A DNA stretch of 64,000 bases, from assembly GCA_000817105.1 (NCBI GenBank), contig JUEP01000006.1:62001-126000 (forward strand). The letters run 5' to 3'. Positions within the stretch are counted from its first letter, which is position 1, and each line of letters opens with the position of its first letter. Positions 54,923-63,031 of this stretch are shown here, piece by piece. A model generated the notes under the pieces. The model was not told the DNA's origin and ran no database searches. It saw nothing but the letters and a program-made list of their open reading frames with translations. Position numbers and translations under genes: made by a program. The DNA comes from a marine actinobacterium MedAcidi-G3. Lineage in GTDB: Bacteria > Actinomycetota > Acidimicrobiia > Acidimicrobiales > Poriferisodalaceae.

Positions 54923-56067
54923 ACAGCTGAAGCCATCCGTTCGACGATCATGGCAAGCATTTCAGGAGAGGTCGCGAAATTCAGTCGAACATAACCCGTT
55001 CCCTCAACGCCAAAGTCCAGTCCTGAGTTAAGGGCAACTTTGCCTCGCGACATAAAAATCTCTGCAGGGTTATCTCCGAGCCCTAAGTCGCGGCAGTCCA
55101 ACCAAGAGAGATAGGTAGCTTGTGGAGGGCGATATCGAATCTGCGGAAGATGTTCTGACAACATTTCAGCTAACAAATGGCGATTGTGGTCAAGTCCTTC
55201 AACGAGTTCGGCTATCCAAGCATCGCCTTTTTCCCAGCCGGCGGCAGTAGCGACTTGTCCTAGCCCATTTATACCGCCAATCATTCGCGGCCGAATTTCC
55301 TTGAGTTGAGGCGAATACTGGCGCGATGAGCTGTGTATGAATGCCATTCTCAGCCCAGCCATGTTGAAAGTTTTGGTCGCGGCCGTCAGGGTCACGGTTC
55401 GCTGTGCCGCTAGTTCGCTTATTGATGCGGTTGGGACGTGTTTGTGAGGGGAGTACACCAAGTCACAGTGAATTTCGTCAGAGATCACTAAGAGGTTATT
55501 TAGTTCAGCTATCTCGATGATTTGGGCTAAGTCCGCTGAGGTCATTACATAACCGCACGGATTATGGGGGTGGCATAGCAGCAAGGCTGAGACGTTGTCT
55601 CGCGCCGCGACCTCAGCCAAATGGTCGAAGTCCAGTGCCCACCCCTCTTCATTTTCCAGCAACGGATTTGCTACCCAATTTCGGCCAGTGCCTTCGACGC
55701 TGGAATAGAAAGGTGGATAGACCGGGGTTTGCACCACAATCTCTGACCCTGGTGGCGTCAAGGTATGGAGAACCCATTCCAACCCTTGTATGACGTCATG
55801 GACTCTCATCACATCTTCTGTGTCGATACTCCAACCAAAAGCAGTGTCCATTCGAGATTTGAACGCTTCTAACACCGGAATTGGCTCATCGTAAAAGCCG
55901 TAGCCAAGTCCACCTACCTCAATTCTTTCGATAACCGCTTCTTTAATGAAGTCGGGGACTTCGACATCCATATCTGCAACCCATGCAGACAAGACATCGT
56001 TACCGTGGCGTTCCCATTTAATACCGGGCCGATTACGCACCCGGTCAAGGTTTAGATCAAAGATCAC
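54919..56067 (-). CDS. PatB/MalY-family PLP-dependent C-S lyase or aminotransferase
   Basis: This 382-residue fold-type I PLP enzyme has the MalY/PatB marks WVADMDVEVPDF (about 30-41), HPHNPCG, ISDEIHCDLVY and the PLP lysine in TAATKTFNMAGLR. Such enzymes act as cystathionine beta-lyases or related transaminases. It converges on SURF1 by a 4-base overlap. The substrate is not settled. Confidence 0.9.
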   Translation of the reverse strand: MIFDLNLDRVRNRPGIKWERHGNDVLSAWVADMDVEVPDFIKEAVIERIEVGGLGYGFYDEPIPVLEAFKSRMDTAFGWSIDTEDVMRVHDVIQGLEWVLHTLTPPGSEIVVQTPVYPPFYSSVEGTGRNWVANPLLENEEGWALDFDHLAEVAARDNVSALLLCHPHNPCGYVMTSADLAQIIEIAELNNLLVISDEIHCDLVYSPHKHVPTASISELAAQRTVTLTAATKTFNMAGLRMAFIHSSSRQYSPQLKEIRPRMIGGINGLGQVATAAGWEKGDAWIAELVEGLDHNRHLLAEMLSEHLPQIRYRPPQATYLSWLDCRDLGLGDNPAEIFMSRGKVALNSGLDFGVEGTGYVRLNFATSPEMLAMIVERMASAV

Positions 56068-56090
56068 GAAGAAAGGCTACGTCGAACCGA

Positions 56091-56840
56091 TCAATAAAGT
56101 CCGATCATTCGACCAGCGAGAGCTACAACAGCCGCGACCAACACAGGACGAATTATTTTTTCTCCGCCTCGGACTGCAATTCGCGCGCCTATCCAGCCAC
56201 CTATTGCAAACCCGAAAGCCAGGACCACTGCGAAGCCCCAGTCGACCTGGCCTCTGAAAATGAAGACGGGTAGCGCTATCGCCGTAAGGATAAAAATCAC
56301 GACCACTTTGACTGCGTTTGCATTGACTAAATCCAGACCAGACTTTGATAACGCAACAACAATGAGCAAGCCGACCCCGGCCTGAAAGGCACCTCCATAA
56401 AGTCCAATCCCAAAGAAGATTAAGGTCGTTAAGGCAGGGTGCCAGGTGATCTCAGATCCGGAACTTTTGGGTGGCCGCAAGCTCACTAACAGCAGCGGAA
56501 CCATGAGAATGCCAAAGATTCGTTCAAAGGTTTCATCTGTGATGCTCGAAACAAGCAGCGACCCAAACAACGATCCGATAGTCACCGGAAAAATGATGGC
56601 AACAGCTCTTTTGAATCCTCGAATACCTTGTTTCCGGTAACTGAGTACCGATGAAGCATTTTGTATCAATACGCCAAATCTGTTTGTTCCATTAGCAACC
56701 AGTCCGGGCAAGCCAACAAAGACGTTGAGGAGAGCAACGGTTAGGAGGGAGCCGCCACCTGCCATCGCGTTAACTACTCCTGCGACCGCTCCCGCACCAA
56801 CTACCAGCATCGCGTCTATAAGTTCCATTCTGATAATCAT
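56091..56840 (-). CDS. TauE/SafE-family membrane transporter
   Basis: This 249-residue protein has about eight hydrophobic helices and the family start VGAGAVAGVVNAMAGGGSLL, with a second half beginning FFGIGLYGGAFQAGVG. The two repeats are typical of TauE/SafE exporters for sulfite or organosulfur anions. Lying 23 bases upstream of a C-S lyase gene on the same strand hints at a shared sulfur role, but this is inference. Confidence 0.88.
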   Translation of the reverse strand: MIIRMELIDAMLVVGAGAVAGVVNAMAGGGSLLTVALLNVFVGLPGLVANGTNRFGVLIQNASSVLSYRKQGIRGFKRAVAIIFPVTIGSLFGSLLVSSITDETFERIFGILMVPLLLVSLRPPKSSGSEITWHPALTTLIFFGIGLYGGAFQAGVGLLIVVALSKSGLDLVNANAVKVVVIFILTAIALPVFIFRGQVDWGFAVVLAFGFAIGGWIGARIAVRGGEKIIRPVLVAAVVALAGRMIGLY

Positions 56841-56920
56841 TGCCTGTATTCACTGTTCAACTAGCACTACTTCAAAAATCTCTTGGTGAGTGAGGCCTCG
56901 CGACCTCTACTCTCAGTGAT

Positions 56921-58009
56921 ATGGCCGGTAACACCTTTGGTGAACAATTTCGTATTACTACTTTCGGCGAGTCCCATGGAGGGGGCGTTGGAGTCGTGAT
57001 CGACGGGTGCCCTCCCCGTCTTGAACTTGACGCGAGCGACATCCAAGTGGAACTCGATCGTCGGCGTCCAGGCCAAAGTCGTCTCGTGACCCAACGCAAA
57101 GAAGATGATCAGGTAGAAATCTTCAGCGGTTTGTTTGAAGGTCGGACGTTGGGATCTTCCATCGGGATGCTCGTACGCAATCAGGATGCCCGATCTGGCG
57201 CTTACGAGGAAATGAAAGACACTTACAGACCAAGCCACGCGGACTGGACAACTGAAGCAAAGTACGGAATCAGAAATTGGCAGGGCGGGGGGCGAGCATC
57301 AGCTCGCGAAACCATTGGTCGTGTTGCGGGTGGAGCAGTAGCACGCAAAGTGATCCAATTGATGGCCGGAATCGAGGTCGTCGGTTGGGTGAGTTCAGTG
57401 CAAAACATTGAGGCGCATGTAGACAGTGGGGCAGTTTGTCGTGACGATGTTGAAGCCGATCCTACGAGGTGCCCTGACCCACAAGCCGCTGCGTCGATGA
57501 CTGCAGCAATAGAGGCAGCTCGAAAGGATGGCAACTCGCTGGGAGGGGTCGTGACCTGTGTTGCTAGAAATATGGCGGTTGGTCTAGGTGAGCCTGTGTT
57601 CGACAAACTTGACGCCGAATTAGCTAAGGCTTTGATGTCGCTTCCTGCTGCAAAAGGCTTTGAAATAGGTAGCGGGTTCGCGGGAACGTTATTGACTGGC
57701 CGCGACCACAACGACCCTTTCATTCCAGGATCGGAGGGTCGTCCTGCTACATCGACTAACAACAGCGGTGGAGTGCAAGGTGGCATCAGCAATGGGGAAG
57801 ATCTCGTACTCAGAGTTGCATTCAAGCCAACGGCAACAATTGCATCGCCCCAACAAACTGTAAATCAAGAAAATGAGGCAGTGACTTTGGCGGCCAAAGG
57901 AAGACATGACCCATGCGTTCTTCCTCGCGCTGTTCCAATGGTGGAGGCAATGGTCTGTTTGGTATTGGCTGACCAAATGTTACGTCAACAAGCCAACAAA
58001 ATAGCCTGA
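56921..58009 (+). CDS. aroC: Chorismate synthase
   Basis: AroC makes chorismate, the precursor of aromatic amino acids, folate and menaquinone. The 362-residue FMN enzyme has [47 protein letters not shown] and [12 protein letters not shown]. It starts with ATG at 56921. It diverges from the TauE gene by 80 bases and converges on the PAC2 gene. Confidence 0.97.
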   Translation: MAGNTFGEQFRITTFGESHGGGVGVVIDGCPPRLELDASDIQVELDRRRPGQSRLVTQRKEDDQVEIFSGLFEGRTLGSSIGMLVRNQDARSGAYEEMKDTYRPSHADWTTEAKYGIRNWQGGGRASARETIGRVAGGAVARKVIQLMAGIEVVGWVSSVQNIEAHVDSGAVCRDDVEADPTRCPDPQAAASMTAAIEAARKDGNSLGGVVTCVARNMAVGLGEPVFDKLDAELAKALMSLPAAKGFEIGSGFAGTLLTGRDHNDPFIPGSEGRPATSTNNSGGVQGGISNGEDLVLRVAFKPTATIASPQQTVNQENEAVTLAAKGRHDPCVLPRAVPMVEAMVCLVLADQMLRQQANKIA

Positions 58010-58022
58010 TCCGACCTTGTCC

Positions 58023-58874
58023 CTATTCATCTCGTTCTTCGCGTAAGAATTTTTGAAATTCGGCAGCAAGGTCGTCACCCGATGGCAGATCCGTTTCATC
58101 GGTTCGGTCAGCTTCTTCCTCTAGCTGTCTGACATATCCGATAATTTCAGAGTCTTGTTCAACGGCGTCACTAACTCGTTGTTCCCATTCCAGGACACTG
58201 GCCTCTAGGTCGCTGTATCCGGTTGGTACCCCTGTGACTTTTTCAAATTCGGCGAGGAGGGCTCTTGTTCCCTTCGGATTTGGGGGACCTGCTACATAAT
58301 GCGGGACTCCTACACGGAGGGAAATGACTGGAAGGTCTGCCCTGTCTAATGCGTCGTGCAGAGTGCCGATTATGCCGGTTGGGCCCTGATAGCTCGGCCT
58401 GTCAAGCCCGAGTCTCAGTGCAAGCTCAGCGCTAGCAGCGCTGCCTTTGACGGCTGAGGGGCGTGAGTGCGGGATTCCGGCGACCATAGCTCCAAGGGTC
58501 ACCACCATTTCACAGCGTGTGTCCTGTGCGATTTCAACGACTGAGTCACAAAATGTTCGCCACCGCATGCGCGGTTCAAGTCCTGAAAGAAGCACTAGGT
58601 CATGAGGGGAGTCATTTTCGATCACGTGTGCATCTAGAGATGGCCATTTGATCCGTCGTTCTCCATCGTCACCAATCTCCACGAGAGGTCGATTTTCTTG
58701 GAAGTCGAAGAACTCTTCTGGATCTATTCGAGCAACTCTCCTCGCCGCGTAATGGTCAACCATCCACTGGATGGCGCCGGTCGCGCATTCCCCAGCATCG
58801 AACCAACCTTCAAAAGCAACTACTAATAGTGGGCTTTGCAGACTGGGTGCCTCATCCCATATGACTTCGGTCAT
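58023..58874 (-). CDS. PAC2-family protein
   Basis: This roughly 283-residue protein has the PAC2 fold, shared with proteasome-assembly chaperones: VVAFEGWFDAGECATGAI near the N terminus, VLLSGLEPRMRW and VGVPHYVAGPPNPKGTRALL. The frame reaches TTG 58904, but ATG 58874 gives a common family start (MTEVIWDEAPSL). In actinobacteria these genes are widespread and of unknown function. The tail is Glu-rich. Confidence 0.85.
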   Translation of the reverse strand: MTEVIWDEAPSLQSPLLVVAFEGWFDAGECATGAIQWMVDHYAARRVARIDPEEFFDFQENRPLVEIGDDGERRIKWPSLDAHVIENDSPHDLVLLSGLEPRMRWRTFCDSVVEIAQDTRCEMVVTLGAMVAGIPHSRPSAVKGSAASAELALRLGLDRPSYQGPTGIIGTLHDALDRADLPVISLRVGVPHYVAGPPNPKGTRALLAEFEKVTGVPTGYSDLEASVLEWEQRVSDAVEQDSEIIGYVRQLEEEADRTDETDLPSGDDLAAEFQKFLREERDE

Positions 58875-58974
58875 GCCACCACTATTGCGCACGCGAGCGC
58901 TCAATGGATAACTGATTAGGGTTGACTCATCGATTTGTTTTTTGATTCACATATCGCGTGACATTTTGAGCGCC

Positions 58975-61026
58975 TCAAAAGGCTAAAAAATCGAGTGGTT
59001 TCATGCTCTTCAGGTCGCTGCTCTGCACGCCAAGCGAGGAGAGGGTGTAGATCTGATCATCAATGATTAGTGACCGTTGAACAGTCCCTCGCCAGTCGAA
59101 ATCCGGCCAGCAGTGGTGTCTTTCGACTTCTCTTTCGTCTTCGCGTTCTTCAATCCATCTTTGACATGTCACTTTCGGATCAGATTTCAAGTGGCTAATG
59201 CGGCCGCGTTCATCCAATGATCGTCCATTGAGTTCTAACGCCACTGCCCCTACAAATGGATCCTCGTCAGGGTTTGCTAGCTGGTGAGTTACGACAGGTA
59301 TTACGAAAAGATTTTCAGCCGACCAATGCAAAAACGCCCGGGCGTTGTGCTCAGTTTCGCTACTCCCGCCGGGAAGTCGCCATTGGTCGATCCGGGTCGG
59401 TTTTGAAAGATCGCTGATATCAAACAACGAGACTTGGGTCCCTAAAGTTTGCCCGGTCTCCAATGCATCTTGCCCAACCCCTATCAGGAGTTTTTCCGTA
59501 ACAGGGTGAAGATACGCCGAGTAACCCATGATCTTGAGCTCTCCAAGAACTTTCGGAGACTGCGGCTCTGACAGGTCAATGGTGTAAAGCGGATCGGTTT
59601 GCCGGAAAGTTACAACTGCGGCGAGGTCTCCGAGAAATCTAACTGCATAGATTCTCTCTCCTTTGCCGAGGTTGCCAACGCGCCCTATCTCAGCCAATTC
59701 GCCATCGATGTCTTTGAGAACGGTCACATAACTTTCGCTGATCGCGTCTTGCTGTTGGGTCCACCAACCATGGTCGGTAGTCGCTACACGCAGGTGTCCT
59801 TCAAATTCTGACATTGAGTATTGGTTAAGAACAGTTCCAGTTACCTGTCCGGAACTCCGATAGAAGGTACTGATGGGATCACTGATATCGAACTTGTGAA
59901 TCCGGGTACTTACCTTTGGGCGCTCCGAATTTGTTTGTCGATCTGTTAGCAGTTTTCGTTCGTCTACCCATTCGGTCGTGGCCACATACAGGTTCTCTTT
60001 TGATGAGTAAACAGTTTCGCCGTCAGCAAGAACGGAGGTACTGGCTATTTGATCTTCGAATAGCTCTGCGCCCAGGTCAACAGTGACAATGTTCAACATC
60101 TGGAGGCCACTGTTTGAAGGAGGGTGGTAGATGCGATCACAAGAAGTCAAAATTCCTTCTTCGAGAGGTGCACCGTCACTAGTCTCCGCAACAAACCATG
60201 GCACCCAGTTTTCGATTACGGATTCTTCAATTAGCTGCCGGTTTTTTTGTTCAGCTTCCCTCTCGGCTTTTAATCCTGACCCTGTCGGATAAACCCATTC
60301 GATGCCCGTTTGACTGCTTTGAATCACAATTCGCGCAGAGTTGCCTACCAATCGACTGCTTATGTAGCGCCCGTCAATATGTAAACGACTAGTGATCTGA
60401 GGAACAGCCTTACCTATGTCAACACTTATGAGGGTGGTGATCGGGCTACGCCAACTTGGTGCCAGTTTTTGTGACCGTAGAAGTGGTGTTGTTGTTTCGG
60501 CCATTTGACCAAATACAACAACCCGATCGCCAAGCAAAAACATATCTTGGGCCCAAAAGTTTGGGAACCGTAGTTCGCCTGATTGGCGAAGTTCTCCACT
60601 GTTTGCCTTGAGAACGTGGAGCCTGTTCTCGACCAAGGCAACAATTCGTTGACCGTCAGTTTTTATAATGTCGGGTTCATCAACGCCAGCTTCTTGAATA
60701 TTGGTGGTGCTGTATTGAGTTTGGGAAGATGACTTTGAATCCAAGGCCATCGTTTCTGGCACTGCGTCGCGCAACATTTCACCTTCCATCACGGCTGGGA
60801 AATAGCTACCTGCGACACCCCATGCGCTAACCATGTTGAGCGCGTTGTCTTTGATGTGGCGAAGGAATGGGCCACATGATTCGAAAGGCGTCAAGGCGGA
60901 CGCCAGTTGAATCTGAGAGGTAGGCAGTGCAACTGACTGGTCTGGGTCAGACGCGTTTCCCCGTCCATCTCCAGTGCATGCACTCATCAATAGTGAACAT
61001 GTCAACGCAGCAAAAACATTTTTCAC
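58975..61026 (-). CDS. Lipoprotein with C-terminal beta-propeller domain
   Basis: This 683-residue secreted protein begins with a signal peptide and a lipobox-like MSACTG. It continues with YSTTNIQEAGVDEPDIIKTD, the hallmark opening of the Beta_propel family (PF09826 type). Repeats of strand-turn motifs follow throughout. The GTG at 61026 is chosen because GGGGAG stands 5 bases upstream and the signal peptide starts there; the frame is open further up. Function of the family is unknown; it probably sits outside the membrane. Confidence 0.85.
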   Translation of the reverse strand: MKNVFAALTCSLLMSACTGDGRGNASDPDQSVALPTSQIQLASALTPFESCGPFLRHIKDNALNMVSAWGVAGSYFPAVMEGEMLRDAVPETMALDSKSSSQTQYSTTNIQEAGVDEPDIIKTDGQRIVALVENRLHVLKANSGELRQSGELRFPNFWAQDMFLLGDRVVVFGQMAETTTPLLRSQKLAPSWRSPITTLISVDIGKAVPQITSRLHIDGRYISSRLVGNSARIVIQSSQTGIEWVYPTGSGLKAEREAEQKNRQLIEESVIENWVPWFVAETSDGAPLEEGILTSCDRIYHPPSNSGLQMLNIVTVDLGAELFEDQIASTSVLADGETVYSSKENLYVATTEWVDERKLLTDRQTNSERPKVSTRIHKFDISDPISTFYRSSGQVTGTVLNQYSMSEFEGHLRVATTDHGWWTQQQDAISESYVTVLKDIDGELAEIGRVGNLGKGERIYAVRFLGDLAAVVTFRQTDPLYTIDLSEPQSPKVLGELKIMGYSAYLHPVTEKLLIGVGQDALETGQTLGTQVSLFDISDLSKPTRIDQWRLPGGSSETEHNARAFLHWSAENLFVIPVVTHQLANPDEDPFVGAVALELNGRSLDERGRISHLKSDPKVTCQRWIEEREDEREVERHHCWPDFDWRGTVQRSLIIDDQIYTLSSLGVQSSDLKSMKPLDFLAF

Positions 61027-61087
61027 AGAGGCTCCCCTGCCATAGTGATTTCTCTTACAACAATTGGCAGGACTATTTGGTTCCCTT

Positions 61088-61573
61088 TTAGAAGTTACGA
61101 AACAGTGACAAGTGGCAAGGCTCACTTCCTAAAGCTGTTTCCATTGACCAATCAATCCACCTGCTGATGAGAGTGAATCCAGCTAAGCGTGCCGACTCGT
61201 CAAGAATGTCAATCGCAATTGGCTGGATATTTGCGGTTAGGGATCCACTTTCGGTGAATTCAACTCGTCGGTATTCAGTGCCATCAGTACTAAGAATGAC
61301 TGCTCTGTCAGTTTCTACCGCAATCGCGTGCACCCCTCGTTCCACGGGCAAACATCCTTCAATAAGAAGTTCACATGAAGCTGAGCAGTAAGGCCAGGGC
61401 GCCGAATTTCCTATTTCGTCGTCCAACCACATCACTAAGTCTGATGGTTCTTCAATAATTTCGAGGCCGACATTTGTTAGGGCATCGAGAAGGTGGGGAC
61501 GCCGGGTCCGCATAACCACGTCTTTATGTCCCGTGTCTAGACACCACTGAGCGATATCTGAAACATCGGACAT
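61088..61573 (-). CDS. Hypothetical protein, tail like AdoMet methyltransferases
   Basis: This 161-residue protein is not clearly recognised. Its C-terminal SARLAGFTLISRWIDWS...HLSLFR stretch resembles the end of class I AdoMet-dependent methyltransferases (AR.AGF.L..R..DW.........SLYR), but no N-terminal GxGxG Rossmann motif is present. It lies on the minus strand upstream of the propeller gene, and diverges from azlC with 30 bases between. It may be a fragment or a derived protein. Confidence 0.5.
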   Translation of the reverse strand: MSDVSDIAQWCLDTGHKDVVMRTRRPHLLDALTNVGLEIIEEPSDLVMWLDDEIGNSAPWPYCSASCELLIEGCLPVERGVHAIAVETDRAVILSTDGTEYRRVEFTESGSLTANIQPIAIDILDESARLAGFTLISRWIDWSMETALGSEPCHLSLFRNF

Positions 61574-61603
61574 GTTCTACAAGTTAGCCAGAACAAGGAG
61601 CCC

Positions 61604-62305
61604 TTGGACTGGCATCATTTATGCGTGCGACAAATACCTCATGGCACTTCGTTACGGGTAGGGGAAGCTTGGGCGATCGCGTTCACATACTTCACCGTTG
61701 CGATCACAGTGTCGCTGGTCCACAGCACTGCTGGCACCCCTACATGGGTCATCATCGCTGCAACTCTGCTGGTGAACTCAGCCACCGCGACTTTGGCTTA
61801 CGCGGCGGTGACCGCTGCTGGGGGGAGTGTTGCTGCAGGTGTTGCTGCGGGTTGGTTGACGTCCACAAGGTTCGGTGTGCTTGCAGCCGCATTGGCTCCA
61901 CGACTCTGGCCACAGCGGTGGAAACGAGGAGTGGCTGCATTTTCTGCGTTTGACCCCAATATCGCTCTAGCTAATCGGGAGGAAGAGGACGAAAATGCGC
62001 GCAGAGTTTATGTAGCAATGTCACTTTGGCTGGTTCTGCCATGGTGGCTCGGCGCCTCGATCGGCGCAGTCATAGGAGATCTGGTTACGGATCCCAAGGC
62101 TTTAGGCATGGACGCCATGTTTCCCGCTTTGTTTATTGCGATTATCCGGCCTCAATTGACGACTCAACGTGCTCGACTCATAGCCTTTTCTGGGGCAGCC
62201 ATCGCTTTAGGGCTCGTTGAAATCCTGCCAGGCGGATTACCGTTTCTTATTGCAGCGCTACCGGCCTTATTTGCCTTAAGGGGTAGCGAGAGTGGGAACA
62301 GCTGA
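61604..62305 (+). CDS. azlC: AzlC-family branched-chain amino acid exporter subunit
   Basis: This 233-residue protein has about seven hydrophobic helices and the AzlC pattern, including LTSTRFGVLAAALAPRLWP and AFSAFDPNIALANREEE. With AzlD it exports branched-chain amino acids or analogues. It starts at TTG 61604, with AAGGAG only 3 bases upstream, a short spacing; GTG 61625 is the alternative. It overlaps azlD by one base. Confidence 0.85.
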   Translation: MDWHHLCVRQIPHGTSLRVGEAWAIAFTYFTVAITVSLVHSTAGTPTWVIIAATLLVNSATATLAYAAVTAAGGSVAAGVAAGWLTSTRFGVLAAALAPRLWPQRWKRGVAAFSAFDPNIALANREEEDENARRVYVAMSLWLVLPWWLGASIGAVIGDLVTDPKALGMDAMFPALFIAIIRPQLTTQRARLIAFSGAAIALGLVEILPGGLPFLIAALPALFALRGSESGNS

Positions 62306-62610
62306 TGCTGACTTGGGGAGTTGTAGCTGTATTAGCTGTTGGTGTTTACGGACAGCGGGCCCTGGGGATGGCACTTATCGATCCAAATCGGATCAGCGTT
62401 CGAAGCCGTCAAGTGCTGGCAATGGTTCCACTGTCTATTCTGTGTGCTGTAACCGCATTGCAGACATTGAGCAGCCAAGGTGCACTAGTTCTTGATGCTC
62501 GGGTGGCGGGTATTGTCGCGGCAGCAGCGTTGAGTTGGAAACGCGCGCCGATGTTCCTCGTGGTAGTTGCGGCGGCGGCAGTTACTGCTGCTGTTCGGCT
62601 AATTTCTTAG
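62305..62610 (+). CDS. azlD: AzlD-family branched-chain amino acid exporter subunit
   Basis: This 101-residue membrane protein has three or four hydrophobic helices and the conserved opening of AzlD (LTWGVVAVLAVGVYGQRALG). It follows azlC with a TGATG overlap, as is usual for this pair. Both are needed for export in known systems. Confidence 0.85.
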   Translation: MLTWGVVAVLAVGVYGQRALGMALIDPNRISVRSRQVLAMVPLSILCAVTALQTLSSQGALVLDARVAGIVAAAALSWKRAPMFLVVVAAAAVTAAVRLIS

Positions 62611-62635
62611 CTACGTTTTAGAACTTGAAGGCCTT

Positions 62636-63031
62636 ATGACTACTGAAGCTCGTCACCCTCACTTGCTGAAACCAACTAACCCTCCAATCATTGTTGGTCA
62701 CAGGTGTATTAGTTGTGAACAAATCGCTTTTCCTCCAGATCCTTATGGCTGCGAAAAGTGTGGATCTCCTGCTTCCAATTTTGAGAGCTGGGATTTAGAA
62801 GCGCGCGGATCGGTGCGGGCAGTAGCCATGGTGTATCGCCATCATCGACCTACGCCGCCGACACCGTTCACAGTCGCCGTTATCGACTTAGTTGGCGGTC
62901 CAGTGGTGAAAGCCATAGTGGAAGGTGATGACGCTGCTGTCGGCAGTTCAGTTGAGGGGTTCTTGGTACCGGAGGATCAAGATGATGTTGGCAACGTGAT
63001 CGTCGATTTACGCTTTCGGGTTATCCAATGA
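62636..63031 (+). CDS. DUF35 OB-fold / zinc-ribbon protein, thiolase partner
   Basis: This 131-residue protein has an N-terminal zinc ribbon (CISCEQIAFPPDPYGCEKC, two CxxC pairs, about 23-41) and a C-terminal OB fold with GSVRAVAMVYRHHRPTPPTP. DUF35 proteins form complexes with thiolase-like enzymes and bind the acyl-CoA. The stop overlaps the next gene's ATG in an ATGA, so the two are translated together. Confidence 0.9.
   Translation: MTTEARHPHLLKPTNPPIIVGHRCISCEQIAFPPDPYGCEKCGSPASNFESWDLEARGSVRAVAMVYRHHRPTPPTPFTVAVIDLVGGPVVKAIVEGDDAAVGSSVEGFLVPEDQDDVGNVIVDLRFRVIQ

Noticed and set aside
58965-58981. TTTTGAG-CGC-CTCAAAA hairpin at the propeller gene stop, considered as a terminator
   Set aside because: Short A/T-rich stem overlapping the stop codon region, and the minus-strand tail after it is not T-rich.
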